Virus record (IMG/VR): IMGVR_UViG_3300032246_000430
Location: 1 to 29,528 of that record
DNA from: a virus
Reading direction: 5' to 3' (one strand)
DNA: 29,528 nucleotides
The first letter of the stretch is position 1, and each line of letters starts with the position of its first letter. Below the pieces are notes generated by a model. That model had not been told where the DNA came from, did not search any database, and saw only the letters and a list, made by a program, of their open reading frames with translations. Below are positions 22,761 through 28,316 of the stretch, one piece after another. The position numbers and the translations under genes are program-made.

Positions 22761-23317
22761 AAAAATTTATTGTTGATTATATCTTGCTTTACAGCTTCTT
22801 TTATTGCTGGTAAAAATTTATTCATTGTTACTTTTCTTGGCATTGTTACAAAATCAAATGGTTCAATTCCAAAGTATTTAATTTTGCGATTCATCATAAA
22901 AGACATTGCCTCTTTCCCTTTATTACCTACAAATTGACCTTTTGCGTTTCTTGGTCTTATTCCACGTTGTTGAATCCATTTATTCATAGTTTCAACTGGA
23001 ATACCTTTGCCCCCTTTCCACTTACCAGCTGGTTGTCTTCCATTTATAATTGCTTGACCATACCAAGCAAATGAAACTCCAAATTCTAAACCATTATTTG
23101 TAATTGGTTGTACTGATTTTACAAGGTTGCCAGATGCAACATAATTCCGTGAACTTTTTGTTTTACGAACGCTTGTAGGCTGCCAATCGCTACCCACCCT
23201 TTTCCAAGTTGCTCTTATGTTCGTTCTTGGTTGTTTTGCTTGTAACTGATACTTGACTTGTTGAGCCATGTATTCACTAGCTTCATCAACAACTTTTTTT
23301 GTTTCGTTATACTTCAT
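22757..23317 (-). CDS. HK97 gp10-like tail/neck protein
   Basis: 186 aa, basic. A helical N-terminus (KVVDEASEYMAQQVKYQLQA), then TSVRKTKSSRNYVASGNLVKS, FGVSFAWYGQAIINGRQPAG and a basic C-terminal helix region (FDFVTMPRKVTMNKFLPAI). The order S/T-GNL..S then beta strand with a YG..I..G motif resembles the gp10/minor tail family that joins tail to connector. Its place between the tail terminator-like gene and other tail genes agrees. Confidence 0.65.
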   Translation of the reverse strand: MKYNETKKVVDEASEYMAQQVKYQLQAKQPRTNIRATWKRVGSDWQPTSVRKTKSSRNYVASGNLVKSVQPITNNGLEFGVSFAWYGQAIINGRQPAGKWKGGKGIPVETMNKWIQQRGIRPRNAKGQFVGNKGKEAMSFMMNRKIKYFGIEPFDFVTMPRKVTMNKFLPAIKEAVKQDIINNKFL

Positions 23318-23801
23318 CGTAACAATCTGTAATGAATGGGCTAAATACCTGAATGCTTAAAACAATGTCATAACCAGCCGTTACATCTTGACTGCCTTCA
23401 ATAAATGGTGTCATCATAATTGGGCGTGTAAACTGAATTTGTCCAAAATACTCTTGCTCTTTGCTTTTTAATTTTAACATAAATTGAACGTACAAATTCT
23501 GCAAAATATGAGCATAGTTTGTATTCTCAGTATAACCAATCTTAGAGTAAACAACTTCCTCATCTAAGTTTTGGTTTTCAGTTTTAACAAAGTTTAGAAT
23601 ATCACAAATCGTAATATTAAATTGAATTGTTGTAACTTGGTTTTCTACTGATACGTTTTGAATGGTGCAATGTTCAAAAGGATAAACGTTAACCGCTTTT
23701 AAACGGCTTTCGCTAATATTCCCGTGTGAATAATTATATCCTAATTCCTCAGCTATCTCTTTAAATACTTGGAATGCTGTGCCTATGTGGTTACTTGTCA
23801 T
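23307..23801 (-). CDS. Tail completion / tail terminator-like protein
   Basis: 164 aa. Alpha-beta layout expected of tail terminators: N-terminal helix (IGTAFQVFKEIAEELG), paired strands (TTIQFNITICDILNF), a central helix (YAHILQNLYVQFMLKL) and C-terminal strands (YDIVLSIQVFSPF). Its ATG overlaps the stop of the frameshifted chaperone product (ATGA), directly coupling it to that product. Functional call from fold pattern and position only. Confidence 0.55.
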   Translation of the reverse strand: MTSNHIGTAFQVFKEIAEELGYNYSHGNISESRLKAVNVYPFEHCTIQNVSVENQVTTIQFNITICDILNFVKTENQNLDEEVVYSKIGYTENTNYAHILQNLYVQFMLKLKSKEQEYFGQIQFTRPIMMTPFIEGSQDVTAGYDIVLSIQVFSPFITDCYDEV

Positions 23802-24525
23802 CGTGTGGCTTTTTTGAATTTTGTTTGTTCAAGTTTACTAAAATCGCTTTTGTAAGCTGCCCAGCTGAAAGCTGTGTGTACGGACATTCTACTAACTGCC
23901 TCAAATTTTGTAATGTCTCCATCAGTGAGGAGGTGTATTGTTGCCATCCATCCCCATTTTTTTGAAAACTGGGTTTCGTCTGGTGTGCCTTCCGAACCGC
24001 CCTCAAATATTTCTGGATAGAGGTTAATAAGTCGATTCCTAAACTCCAAAAAAAAAGCATACAACCCAATGCAACTTCACTTGGCATTTCTTTAAAACTA
24101 TCGTTTACCTCACCATTGTAGTTTTCAATGTCGTATCTTTTGCCCTGACCCTCAATTGTAATTGGGCGATATAAAACAGACATAACTTTATAAATGTCTT
24201 TTGTCTCTTTGCAGTAATTTTCAATGTCGATATATTCGCCAATTGGGATAGTATCAATGTTTGGAATCATTCCGTATTTCACCCCGTTAAATTCAAAAGT
24301 TTGATAAAACTTTGGCTTCTCATTTACCCATTTAGAAATAATAGTAATTGCCTTGTTTAAAACGCTTAAAGGCATTTGTCTAACCTCATCCATTGTTATT
24401 TGGCAAAATATACTAATAGCGTGTAATTGCCTTAAACTATCTGTCATATCTTCACTCAATGTTGAATACTCTACCATTTGGTATAATGGCACCTCATACA
24501 TTGATGTTGGCACTTTTAATTCCAT
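23791..24525 (-). CDS. Tail assembly chaperone, zero-frame product (G-like)
   Basis: 244 aa. First 159 residues are shared with the frameshifted form (MELKVPTSMYEVPLYQM, AISIFCQITMDEVRQMPLSV). After the T9 run the zero frame continues WSLGIDLLTSIQKYLRA, then NGDGWQQYTSSLMETLQNLR. That segment itself resembles C-termini I recall in Bacteroidota phage tail proteins. It is the first gene of the tail operon, where G/GT-type chaperones lie. An ECF-type promoter lies 6 nt before its ATG. Confidence 0.75.
   Translation of the reverse strand: MELKVPTSMYEVPLYQMVEYSTLSEDMTDSLRQLHAISIFCQITMDEVRQMPLSVLNKAITIISKWVNEKPKFYQTFEFNGVKYGMIPNIDTIPIGEYIDIENYCKETKDIYKVMSVLYRPITIEGQGKRYDIENYNGEVNDSFKEMPSEVALGCMLFFWSLGIDLLTSIQKYLRAVRKAHQTKPSFQKNGDGWQQYTSSLMETLQNLRQLVECPYTQLSAGQLTKAILVNLNKQNSKKPHDDK
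23798..24525 (-). CDS. Tail assembly chaperone, -1 frameshift product (GT-like)
   Basis: If ribosomes slip back one base at the T9 run, after codon 159 the chain continues LEFRNRLINLYPEIFEGG, then TQFSKKWGWMATIHLL, GDITKFEAVSRMSVH and a KLEQTKFKKATR end, giving 242 aa. The WGW...L..GDIT.FE pattern is one I recall as conserved at the end of tail chaperone fusions in this phage group. The stop overlaps the next gene's ATG. An alternative is an assembly indel in the homopolymer, in which case only one frame is genuine. Confidence 0.65.
24048..24056 (-). other. Slippery T9 run for -1 frameshift
   Basis: On the minus strand C-T9-GG is read CTT TTT TTT TGG in the zero frame (codons 157-160). T TTT TTT is a perfect X XXY YYZ slippery heptamer. 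No strong downstream stem is obvious by eye. Confidence 0.6.
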
Positions 24526-24531
24526 ACCTAA

Positions 24532-24556
24532 TTAACGAAATAAAAACGATTTGTTG
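24532..24556 (-). promoter_or_regulatory. ECF-type late promoter (tail unit)
   Basis: Minus strand CAACA (24552-24556), 14 nt, CGTTAA (24532-24537), then 6 nt to the ATG at 24525. With the copy at 13651-13675 it also shares AACAACA and TTTCGTTAATT around the two cores. Confidence 0.7.
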
Positions 24557-24585
24557 TTTTGATAAAATACATATTAGTTTACTGA

Positions 24586-24606
24586 CTTATAATTGTACAA
24601 TATAAG
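24586..24606. repeat. Inverted repeat centred on TTGTACAA
   Basis: CTTATA and TATAAG flank the 8-bp palindrome TTGTACAA with one extra base on one side. It lies 30 nt upstream of the late promoter of the tail operon, so it could be an operator for a dimeric regulator. Confidence 0.4.
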
Positions 24607-24700
24607 GTGTATGACTTATGTGGTAAAATTCATGCACTATTAAAATAATGTGCCTTTAATGTAGCATAAATCAAACATTTTGTAACTTATATTACACATA

Positions 24701-24736
24701 GCACCCTCAAAAGCACCCTCAAAAGCACCCTCAAAA
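24701..24736. repeat. Three perfect tandem copies of a 12-bp unit
   Basis: GCACCCTCAAAA occurs three times in a row on the plus strand at 24701, 24713 and 24725. On the minus strand it reads as repeated Phe-Glu-Gly-Ala in an open stretch of about 37 codons without a start codon. It abuts the terminator at 24733-24776. Confidence 0.9.
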
Positions 24737-24776
24737 AAAAAGCCCCAAAATCAGTTCTTACGGTATGAGATTGGGG
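24733..24776 (-). terminator. Intrinsic terminator closing the terL-tail intergenic RNA
   Basis: Minus strand CCCCAATC (24769-24776) pairs with GATTTTGGGG (24743-24752, two-base bulge), loop 16 nt, followed by C and nine Ts. Confidence 0.75.
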
Positions 24777-24850
24777 ACATTTGAAATACGGGCTCGACAG
24801 CCTCTCAACGGTTTAGTTTAACGTGGGCTTCCCTCCCATTTCCGTTTTTT

Positions 24851-24883
24851 AAAAACCCCCAAGTTGGTTTAATTCTCAGGGGT
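24851..24883 (-). terminator. Hairpin terminator after terL
   Basis: Minus strand ACCCCTGAG (24875-24883) pairs with CTTGGGGGT (24855-24863) including two G-U pairs, loop 11 nt, followed by TTTTT overlapping the stem base. It could end the terL transcript or be the first hairpin of the candidate small RNA. Confidence 0.6.
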
Positions 24884-24906
24884 ATGATACAGATATGAAG
24901 ACGGTA

Positions 24907-24914
24907 CAAAGATA
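24907..24914 (-). promoter_or_regulatory. -7 box directly after terL
   Basis: TATCTTTG on the minus strand, starting one base after the terL stop codon. No TTG at the -33 distance. No start codon follows closely, unlike the other TAnnTTTG boxes, which suggests it serves a non-coding transcript. Confidence 0.45.
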
Positions 24915-26072
24915 TTATCTTATATCGTAATTCCCATAAGTTTTTTTCAACCCAAAATGTTCCATTATAAAATAACGTACTGCGTCTATTATATGGTCAT
25001 CCCCACTGGGTATTGCAAGTGTATTGCCTGATTTATCTTTGTCCCAGCAATAACCTCTCAGCTCTTTTATTAAATTGGTTGAATCCTTTGTAATTAAAAA
25101 GTCTTTTGATTGCATTACCTGAATACCGTAGTTAATCGAATCCTTGCCCTTCGTAACACCTTTAATTGTTATTCCAAACCTTCTTATCTCCTCAATTGAT
25201 TTAGGTTCGGCAGAATCAGCGTATATCGTTATGTTTTTAGGCAGTATTTTTGCTATGTCTGAATTAATCATACCAGTAAGATAACAAAGCTCATTTAATA
25301 TTATTTGGTCGTTGTATTGATAAACCTCAACTATTGCCGTAGGGTCAACTGAATAACCAAAATCTAAACCTAAACCCAATAATCTAGCTTCTTTTGGGAT
25401 GGTATCAATTTGTTTGTAGTTGCTAAAAATTACCCCTTCAAGATTACCTATTTCACCCAAGCCATAAACTCGCCACCAGTTTGCCCAATATTGAGATGTA
25501 ATTGCTTTTTCTTTTGCCTTTTCAATCTCCCTAACCAATGATAAATCTAATGCCTCATTATCTTTGTAAGTTAGCACTATCATCTCAGTATCAACATCGT
25601 TTAATAACTCAGAATCAACCCAAAATTCACTCACTGGGTTATAATCTAAATAAATGAAACGTCTTGTTCTAATTGCTAATTGGTAATAAGATTCCCATTC
25701 TATGTTATTGCACTCATTGACAAACAATACATCCCTTCTTGCACCTCTCAACTTGTCTGGCTGGTCTGCACTAAAAAACTCAATAAAAGCACCGTTGTTG
25801 AATGTGTAGGTTAATGAACTCTTATTCCATTTACTTGCATCAAACATATCAACCATATCCATAATTTTAAGAAAATCACGGATGGCACCACGTCTTAAAT
25901 GTGGAATTGATTCAGCAACAATACTAATTTCGCACCCAGCGTTTTGAACTGCGTAGGTAATAAGCATTGGTAAAATTGAGAATGTTTTACTTGAAGATGT
26001 GCCACCACGAACGATTCGCACTCGTTTTTTTAACTTGGCTATCTTGGTCTGTGCAGTCGTTTTCTGTAACAT
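24915..26072 (-). CDS. terL: Terminase large subunit
   Basis: 385 aa. Packages DNA into the prohead. The ATPase Walker A variant GGTSSSKT is at 23-30, after IVR. The Walker B-like segment is DVLFVNECN near 113-121. The nuclease part shows GLGLDFGYSVDPTA, IYADSAEPKSIEEIRR and DDHIIDAVRYFI, the three acidic clusters of the RNase H-like fold. On the short side for terminases but with all parts present. Its first 86 nt overlap the upstream 72-aa gene. The start is fixed by the conserved KTTAQTKIAKLKKR beginning. Confidence 0.96.
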   Translation of the reverse strand: MLQKTTAQTKIAKLKKRVRIVRGGTSSSKTFSILPMLITYAVQNAGCEISIVAESIPHLRRGAIRDFLKIMDMVDMFDASKWNKSSLTYTFNNGAFIEFFSADQPDKLRGARRDVLFVNECNNIEWESYYQLAIRTRRFIYLDYNPVSEFWVDSELLNDVDTEMIVLTYKDNEALDLSLVREIEKAKEKAITSQYWANWWRVYGLGEIGNLEGVIFSNYKQIDTIPKEARLLGLGLDFGYSVDPTAIVEVYQYNDQIILNELCYLTGMINSDIAKILPKNITIYADSAEPKSIEEIRRFGITIKGVTKGKDSINYGIQVMQSKDFLITKDSTNLIKELRGYCWDKDKSGNTLAIPSGDDHIIDAVRYFIMEHFGLKKTYGNYDIR

Positions 26073-26205
26073 ATTTTATTATAAATACTGGATGATAAGA
26101 TAAGCAATCGCATTCCATTTTTTGCATTTTAAAATTAATTTTTATAGTTTCACAATCATTTGGTACATAAATAATATTACCCATTGAATCTATTACTTTT
26201 TTCAT
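25987..26205 (-). CDS. 72-aa protein overlapping terL
   Basis: Begins MKKVIDSMGNIIYVPNDCETI, then a C-D-C cluster (MECDCLSYHPVFIIKY) and a basic end. Not recognised. Its ATG overlaps the upstream stop (ATGA), supporting translation, but its last 29 codons are read in a different frame from terL, so its C-terminus is constrained by the terminase sequence. Confidence 0.6.
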   Translation of the reverse strand: MKKVIDSMGNIIYVPNDCETIKINFKMQKMECDCLSYHPVFIIKYVTENDCTDQDSQVKKTSANRSWWHIFK

Positions 26206-26390
26206 AACTTTTTTATTTCATCTTTTACTTCATTCCAAAAGTATATTCTTTCAAATACTCTTTCCGAATCCAGTTCTTGAATAATATGATTAACAACTTT
26301 TAAGGCACATTCTTTTGCTTTTTTATTATTGCCAATAATATCCCTTTCAAATTCAAAAACTAAATGGAATGCTTGTTCTTTAGCTGTCAT
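26202..26390 (-). CDS. Small conserved phage protein (TAKEQA...EVKDEI type)
   Basis: 62 aa from the ATG at 26390. An upstream ATG at 26429 would add an atypical MVMVWVL leader. Pattern MTAKEQAFHLVFEFE, then AKECALKVVNHIIQEL, then FWNEVKDEIKKL, which I recall as a very common small helical protein of Bacteroidota phages. Function unknown. Confidence 0.75.
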   Translation of the reverse strand: MTAKEQAFHLVFEFERDIIGNNKKAKECALKVVNHIIQELDSERVFERIYFWNEVKDEIKKL

Positions 26391-26425
26391 AATTAAAATC
26401 TTTGTACATAAAACCCAAACCATAA

Positions 26426-26436
26426 CCATTCAATGG
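26426..26436. promoter_or_regulatory. Perfect 11-bp palindrome before the 62-aa gene
   Basis: CCATTCAATGG (odd palindrome around a central base) lies between the 8-codon leader and the ATG at 26390, in the leader of the transcript started by the box at 26468-26475. Confidence 0.35.
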
Positions 26437-26463
26437 CTATAAAATTAATTTTAAATTTTTCAT
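26437..26463 (-). CDS. Possible 8-codon leader peptide
   Basis: An ATG placed 4 nt after a TAACTTTG box, exactly as in the leaderless early genes, opens MKNLKLIL and stops (TAG), well before the 62-aa gene. Half of the codons are Leu or Ile. This could be a leader peptide that couples ribosome movement to the palindrome behind it, or a degenerate gene start. Low confidence that it is translated for a purpose. Confidence 0.3.
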   Translation of the reverse strand: MKNLKLIL

Positions 26464-26467
26464 AACG

Positions 26468-26475
26468 CAAAGTTA
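26468..26475 (-). promoter_or_regulatory. -7 box of the terminase-proximal transcript
   Basis: TAACTTTG on the minus strand in the 150-nt gap between the small-terminase-like gene and the 62-aa gene. A TTG lies 15 nt upstream, shorter than the usual spacing. Probably starts the 62-aa/72-aa/terL transcript. Confidence 0.45.
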
Positions 26476-26540
26476 TACGAGGCAACAATTCAATTTGATT
26501 TGTGAAAGTTGTAAAAAATTCACTATAATAACTATATTTT

Positions 26541-26903
26541 TTAAATGGTGTCATCTTCATTTACATCTAAATTTAATCCGTTAAAAATAGGCTTTTCTTG
26601 TTTAATATCCAACTTTTGAGTAGGCAAACCATACCCATTATTTAAAAGCTCTTTATATGCGTTTACATCCCCATTACGGGCTTTCTTAAGAACTGCCAAT
26701 GTCATTATATCCTCTTGGCTTAATCTCTCATTTTCGCCCGTTATTGGGTTCTTTACAGATTCTATAACCTCAAGCCATTTTTTAGCAATAGTTGAACGGT
26801 TCAAGCTTCCCTTTGGTCTCCCGTTTGGGTTTCTTGTTTCGCCTTTTTGCATCGGTTTTAAATTATCCTCTCTTGCCATTGTATTTTCATTGTTTTTACT
26901 CAT
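26541..26903 (-). CDS. Terminase small subunit-like protein (DUF5681)
   Basis: 120 aa. A basic N-terminus with MQKGETRNPNGRPKGSLN (about 18-35) is the DUF5681 signature. It is followed by helices (IAKKWLEVIESVKNPITGEN, DIMTLAVLKKARNGDVNAYK) like those of small terminase subunits. Such proteins directly precede terL in many phages and are thought to recognise DNA for packaging. Here two small genes and a promoter separate it from terL. It overlaps the upstream gene by 8 nt. Confidence 0.78.
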   Translation of the reverse strand: MSKNNENTMAREDNLKPMQKGETRNPNGRPKGSLNRSTIAKKWLEVIESVKNPITGENERLSQEDIMTLAVLKKARNGDVNAYKELLNNGYGLPTQKLDIKQEKPIFNGLNLDVNEDDTI

Positions 26904-27081
26904 CTGGTGTTAATGGAATATACATCCACCAAAGAGGTGCATCAACTACAATATTTGAAAGTGAATTAATCCAATATTCCCCATCAAAATAAACCAATTC
27001 ATTCCCCCATGAATATCTACCAATAACCTCAACTTCACTTAACGGCTGTTGTTCTGTTGCTAATCGCCAACTTATCCTCAT
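26896..27081 (-). CDS. DUF551-like small protein
   Basis: 61 aa. The pattern WRLATEQQPLSEVEVIGRYS, then LVYFDGEYWINS, then a W-x-YIPL ending (LWWMYIPLTPDE) resembles DUF551 proteins of phages (W..a.e.lP..g..V..., closing with WMPLP). Function of the family unknown. Start overlaps the upstream stop by 4 nt. Confidence 0.65.
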   Translation of the reverse strand: MRISWRLATEQQPLSEVEVIGRYSWGNELVYFDGEYWINSLSNIVVDAPLWWMYIPLTPDE

Positions 27082-27299
27082 AACTTTAAACTATTTTCTT
27101 GTAAAACTTCATACAATTTATCTCGGCACTCTTCAAGTGCTTTGTAAGTGTCATCACTCATATCAGGGGCTGGGTGTTTAATTTGACTTCTCAACCATTG
27201 GTCTAATTCCCACATTGAGTGCATCCAACTTGAACCATTAACAGCCAAATCAAAATCTAACTGGTCATCTGGTAAATCAAATTCTAAAATTGCTTTCAT
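27078..27299 (-). CDS. Small conserved phage protein (LPDDQLDFDLAVNG type)
   Basis: 73 aa. MKAILEFDLPDDQLDFDLAV, then a Trp-rich helix (MHSMWELDQWLRSQIKH) and ALEECRDKLYEVLQENSL. I recall this as a widespread small phage protein of unknown function. It begins one base after the stop of the ParB-like gene. Confidence 0.75.
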   Translation of the reverse strand: MKAILEFDLPDDQLDFDLAVNGSSWMHSMWELDQWLRSQIKHPAPDMSDDTYKALEECRDKLYEVLQENSLKL

Positions 27300-27300
27300 A

Positions 27301-27831
27301 TTATTTTTTATTTATTTCTATTAATCGTTTTAAAGCCCCCTCAAGTGTTGAATCAATTAAATATAATTCATTCTCAATTCTTGCAGCCTCATCAATTGTA
27401 AACTTAAAAGATAATATTTTTGTAATACTTTCAACTTCTAAGTCTATATCATTTTCCTCAAAAACCTCAATTGGGATTTCTAAACCCCAGTCGCTTAATA
27501 ATTCTATATCCCAATCGTTTGCCAGTTCCTCATAATTCCATTCACCAAAACCAACATTATCTTTTACAATAAATTCTCTCTTTTGCTGCTCAGTTAAATT
27601 ATCAGCTATAACAATAGGCACCTCTTTTAAACCTATTTTAAGACAAGCTTTTAATCTCATATTGCCTCCAAGAACTACCATATCAGAATCAACTACCAAC
27701 GGGCGTAAATTCAACATATCTGGAAAATCTTTAATAGACTTAACCAATAGTTCAAATTTAATTTTGTCTATTGTTCTTGGATTATTCGGGTTTGGTTTTA
27801 CCTCTGTTATTTTTACTAATTGTATCTTCAT
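27301..27831 (-). CDS. ParB/sulfiredoxin-like domain protein
   Basis: 176 aa. N-terminal ParB-N fold: VKPNPNNPRTIDKIKF, then LVKSIKDFPDMLNLRPLVVD and VVLGGNMRLKAC (GGNxR replaces the GExR of ParB), then VPIVIADNLTEQQKREFIVK. The C-terminus is acidic and lacks a ParB HTH or CTPase dimer domain, so partition is unlikely. In phages this family often accompanies DNA methyltransferases or acts as a nuclease/regulator. None of these partners is in the window. It overlaps a 55-aa gene by 50 nt. Confidence 0.82.
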   Translation of the reverse strand: MKIQLVKITEVKPNPNNPRTIDKIKFELLVKSIKDFPDMLNLRPLVVDSDMVVLGGNMRLKACLKIGLKEVPIVIADNLTEQQKREFIVKDNVGFGEWNYEELANDWDIELLSDWGLEIPIEVFEENDIDLEVESITKILSFKFTIDEAARIENELYLIDSTLEGALKRLIEINKK

Positions 27832-27949
27832 TTTCTATTTCTTTAATTGTTACCATTTCGTTTTTATCCTCATCATAAACTCGCAAATATATTTTGCCAT
27901 TTATAAATGAAATGCAAGGTTTATGGATTGTATGTTTTGTAGACTTCAT
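27782..27949 (-). CDS. 55-aa hypothetical protein between two longer genes
   Basis: Begins MKSTKHTIHKPCISFINGKI, then YLRVYDEDKNEMVTIKEIEN and a basic end. It fills the 89-nt gap between its neighbours, overlapping the end of the upstream gene by 29 nt and the ParB-like start by 50 nt. The strand-turn-strand pattern looks like a small beta domain. Not recognised. Confidence 0.6.
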   Translation of the reverse strand: MKSTKHTIHKPCISFINGKIYLRVYDEDKNEMVTIKEIENEDTISKNNRGKTKPE

Positions 27950-28316
27950 TAAGGTCGTTAATCATTTCTTGAAAAGGTTTTGGGCTGCAAGAACGACATG
28001 GGCAATAATACGCTTTTGTTTGAAATATATAATTCCAAATCTCGCAAAGCATATCAACCTCTTTGCCAGTTAAAAAGTCTCTTGGAATCTCACGAAATTC
28101 AGTCCAATACTTGAAATATTCCTCAGTAAAACAAATGGGCTTTTTGTATTGAAATAGTTTGTTTAAAACATCCTTACGAGCATCACAACCGCAATCCTCA
28201 CCAGCTATAAATTTAACAACCTTTTCAATCCCAGTCGCCTGAGTGATTTTCTGTATAGTATCGCCCAATCCTTGAGATGGTCGATTTTTCGTTTTCCTCT
28301 TGACTGTATTTGTCAT
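27921..28316 (-). CDS. Conserved phage protein with Cys motifs
   Basis: 131 aa. Basic N-terminus, then GLGDTIQKITQATGIEKVVK, EDCGCDARKDVLNKLFQYKK and a C-terminal CPCRSC, so five cysteines in two clusters could bind a metal. I recall the GLGDTI...DCGC.KRK.LNK arrangement in Bacteroidota phages next to sigma-like proteins; function unknown. Its first 31 codons overlap the end of the sigma factor gene in another frame. Confidence 0.75.
   Translation of the reverse strand: MTNTVKRKTKNRPSQGLGDTIQKITQATGIEKVVKFIAGEDCGCDARKDVLNKLFQYKKPICFTEEYFKYWTEFREIPRDFLTGKEVDMLCEIWNYIFQTKAYYCPCRSCSPKPFQEMINDLNEVYKTYNP

Larger units (their letters stand above)
24733..24902 (-). ncRNA. Candidate structured small RNA
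   Basis: A GC-rich island in AT-rich DNA between terL and the tail operon, bounded by a TATCTTTG box at 24907-24914 and a T9 terminator. On the minus strand further pairings are visible between the end hairpins: AACGG with CCGTT, enclosing TGGG with CCCA, and GGCT-GTCG-AGCC. There is no open frame with a plausible start. It does not fit tRNA, tmRNA or any RNA family I can recall. Regulation of the late genes or packaging is a guess. Confidence 0.4.

Noticed and set aside
24701-24736. CRISPR array
   Set aside because: Units are 12 bp with no spacers, only three copies, and no cas genes. It is a simple tandem repeat.
24585-24740. Prophage attachment site (attP)
   Set aside because: The gap with palindrome and repeats looks like one, but no integrase or excisionase gene is present in the window and no core sequence can be defined.
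24737-24900. tRNA or tmRNA
   Set aside because: GC-rich with GGGCTCGACAGCC on the plus strand that recalls a T-arm, but no acceptor, D and anticodon arms can be laid out on either strand.
27301-27831. Plasmid-type partition system
   Set aside because: Only the ParB-N-like domain is present, without ParA, an HTH domain or a parS-like site. The family is common in phages outside partition.
27884-27891. TATATTTG promoter box inside the 55-aa gene
   Set aside because: Matches the -7 consensus but lies in coding codons (Lys-Ile-Tyr-Leu), has no -33 element and no properly placed gene start. Probably chance in AT-rich DNA.
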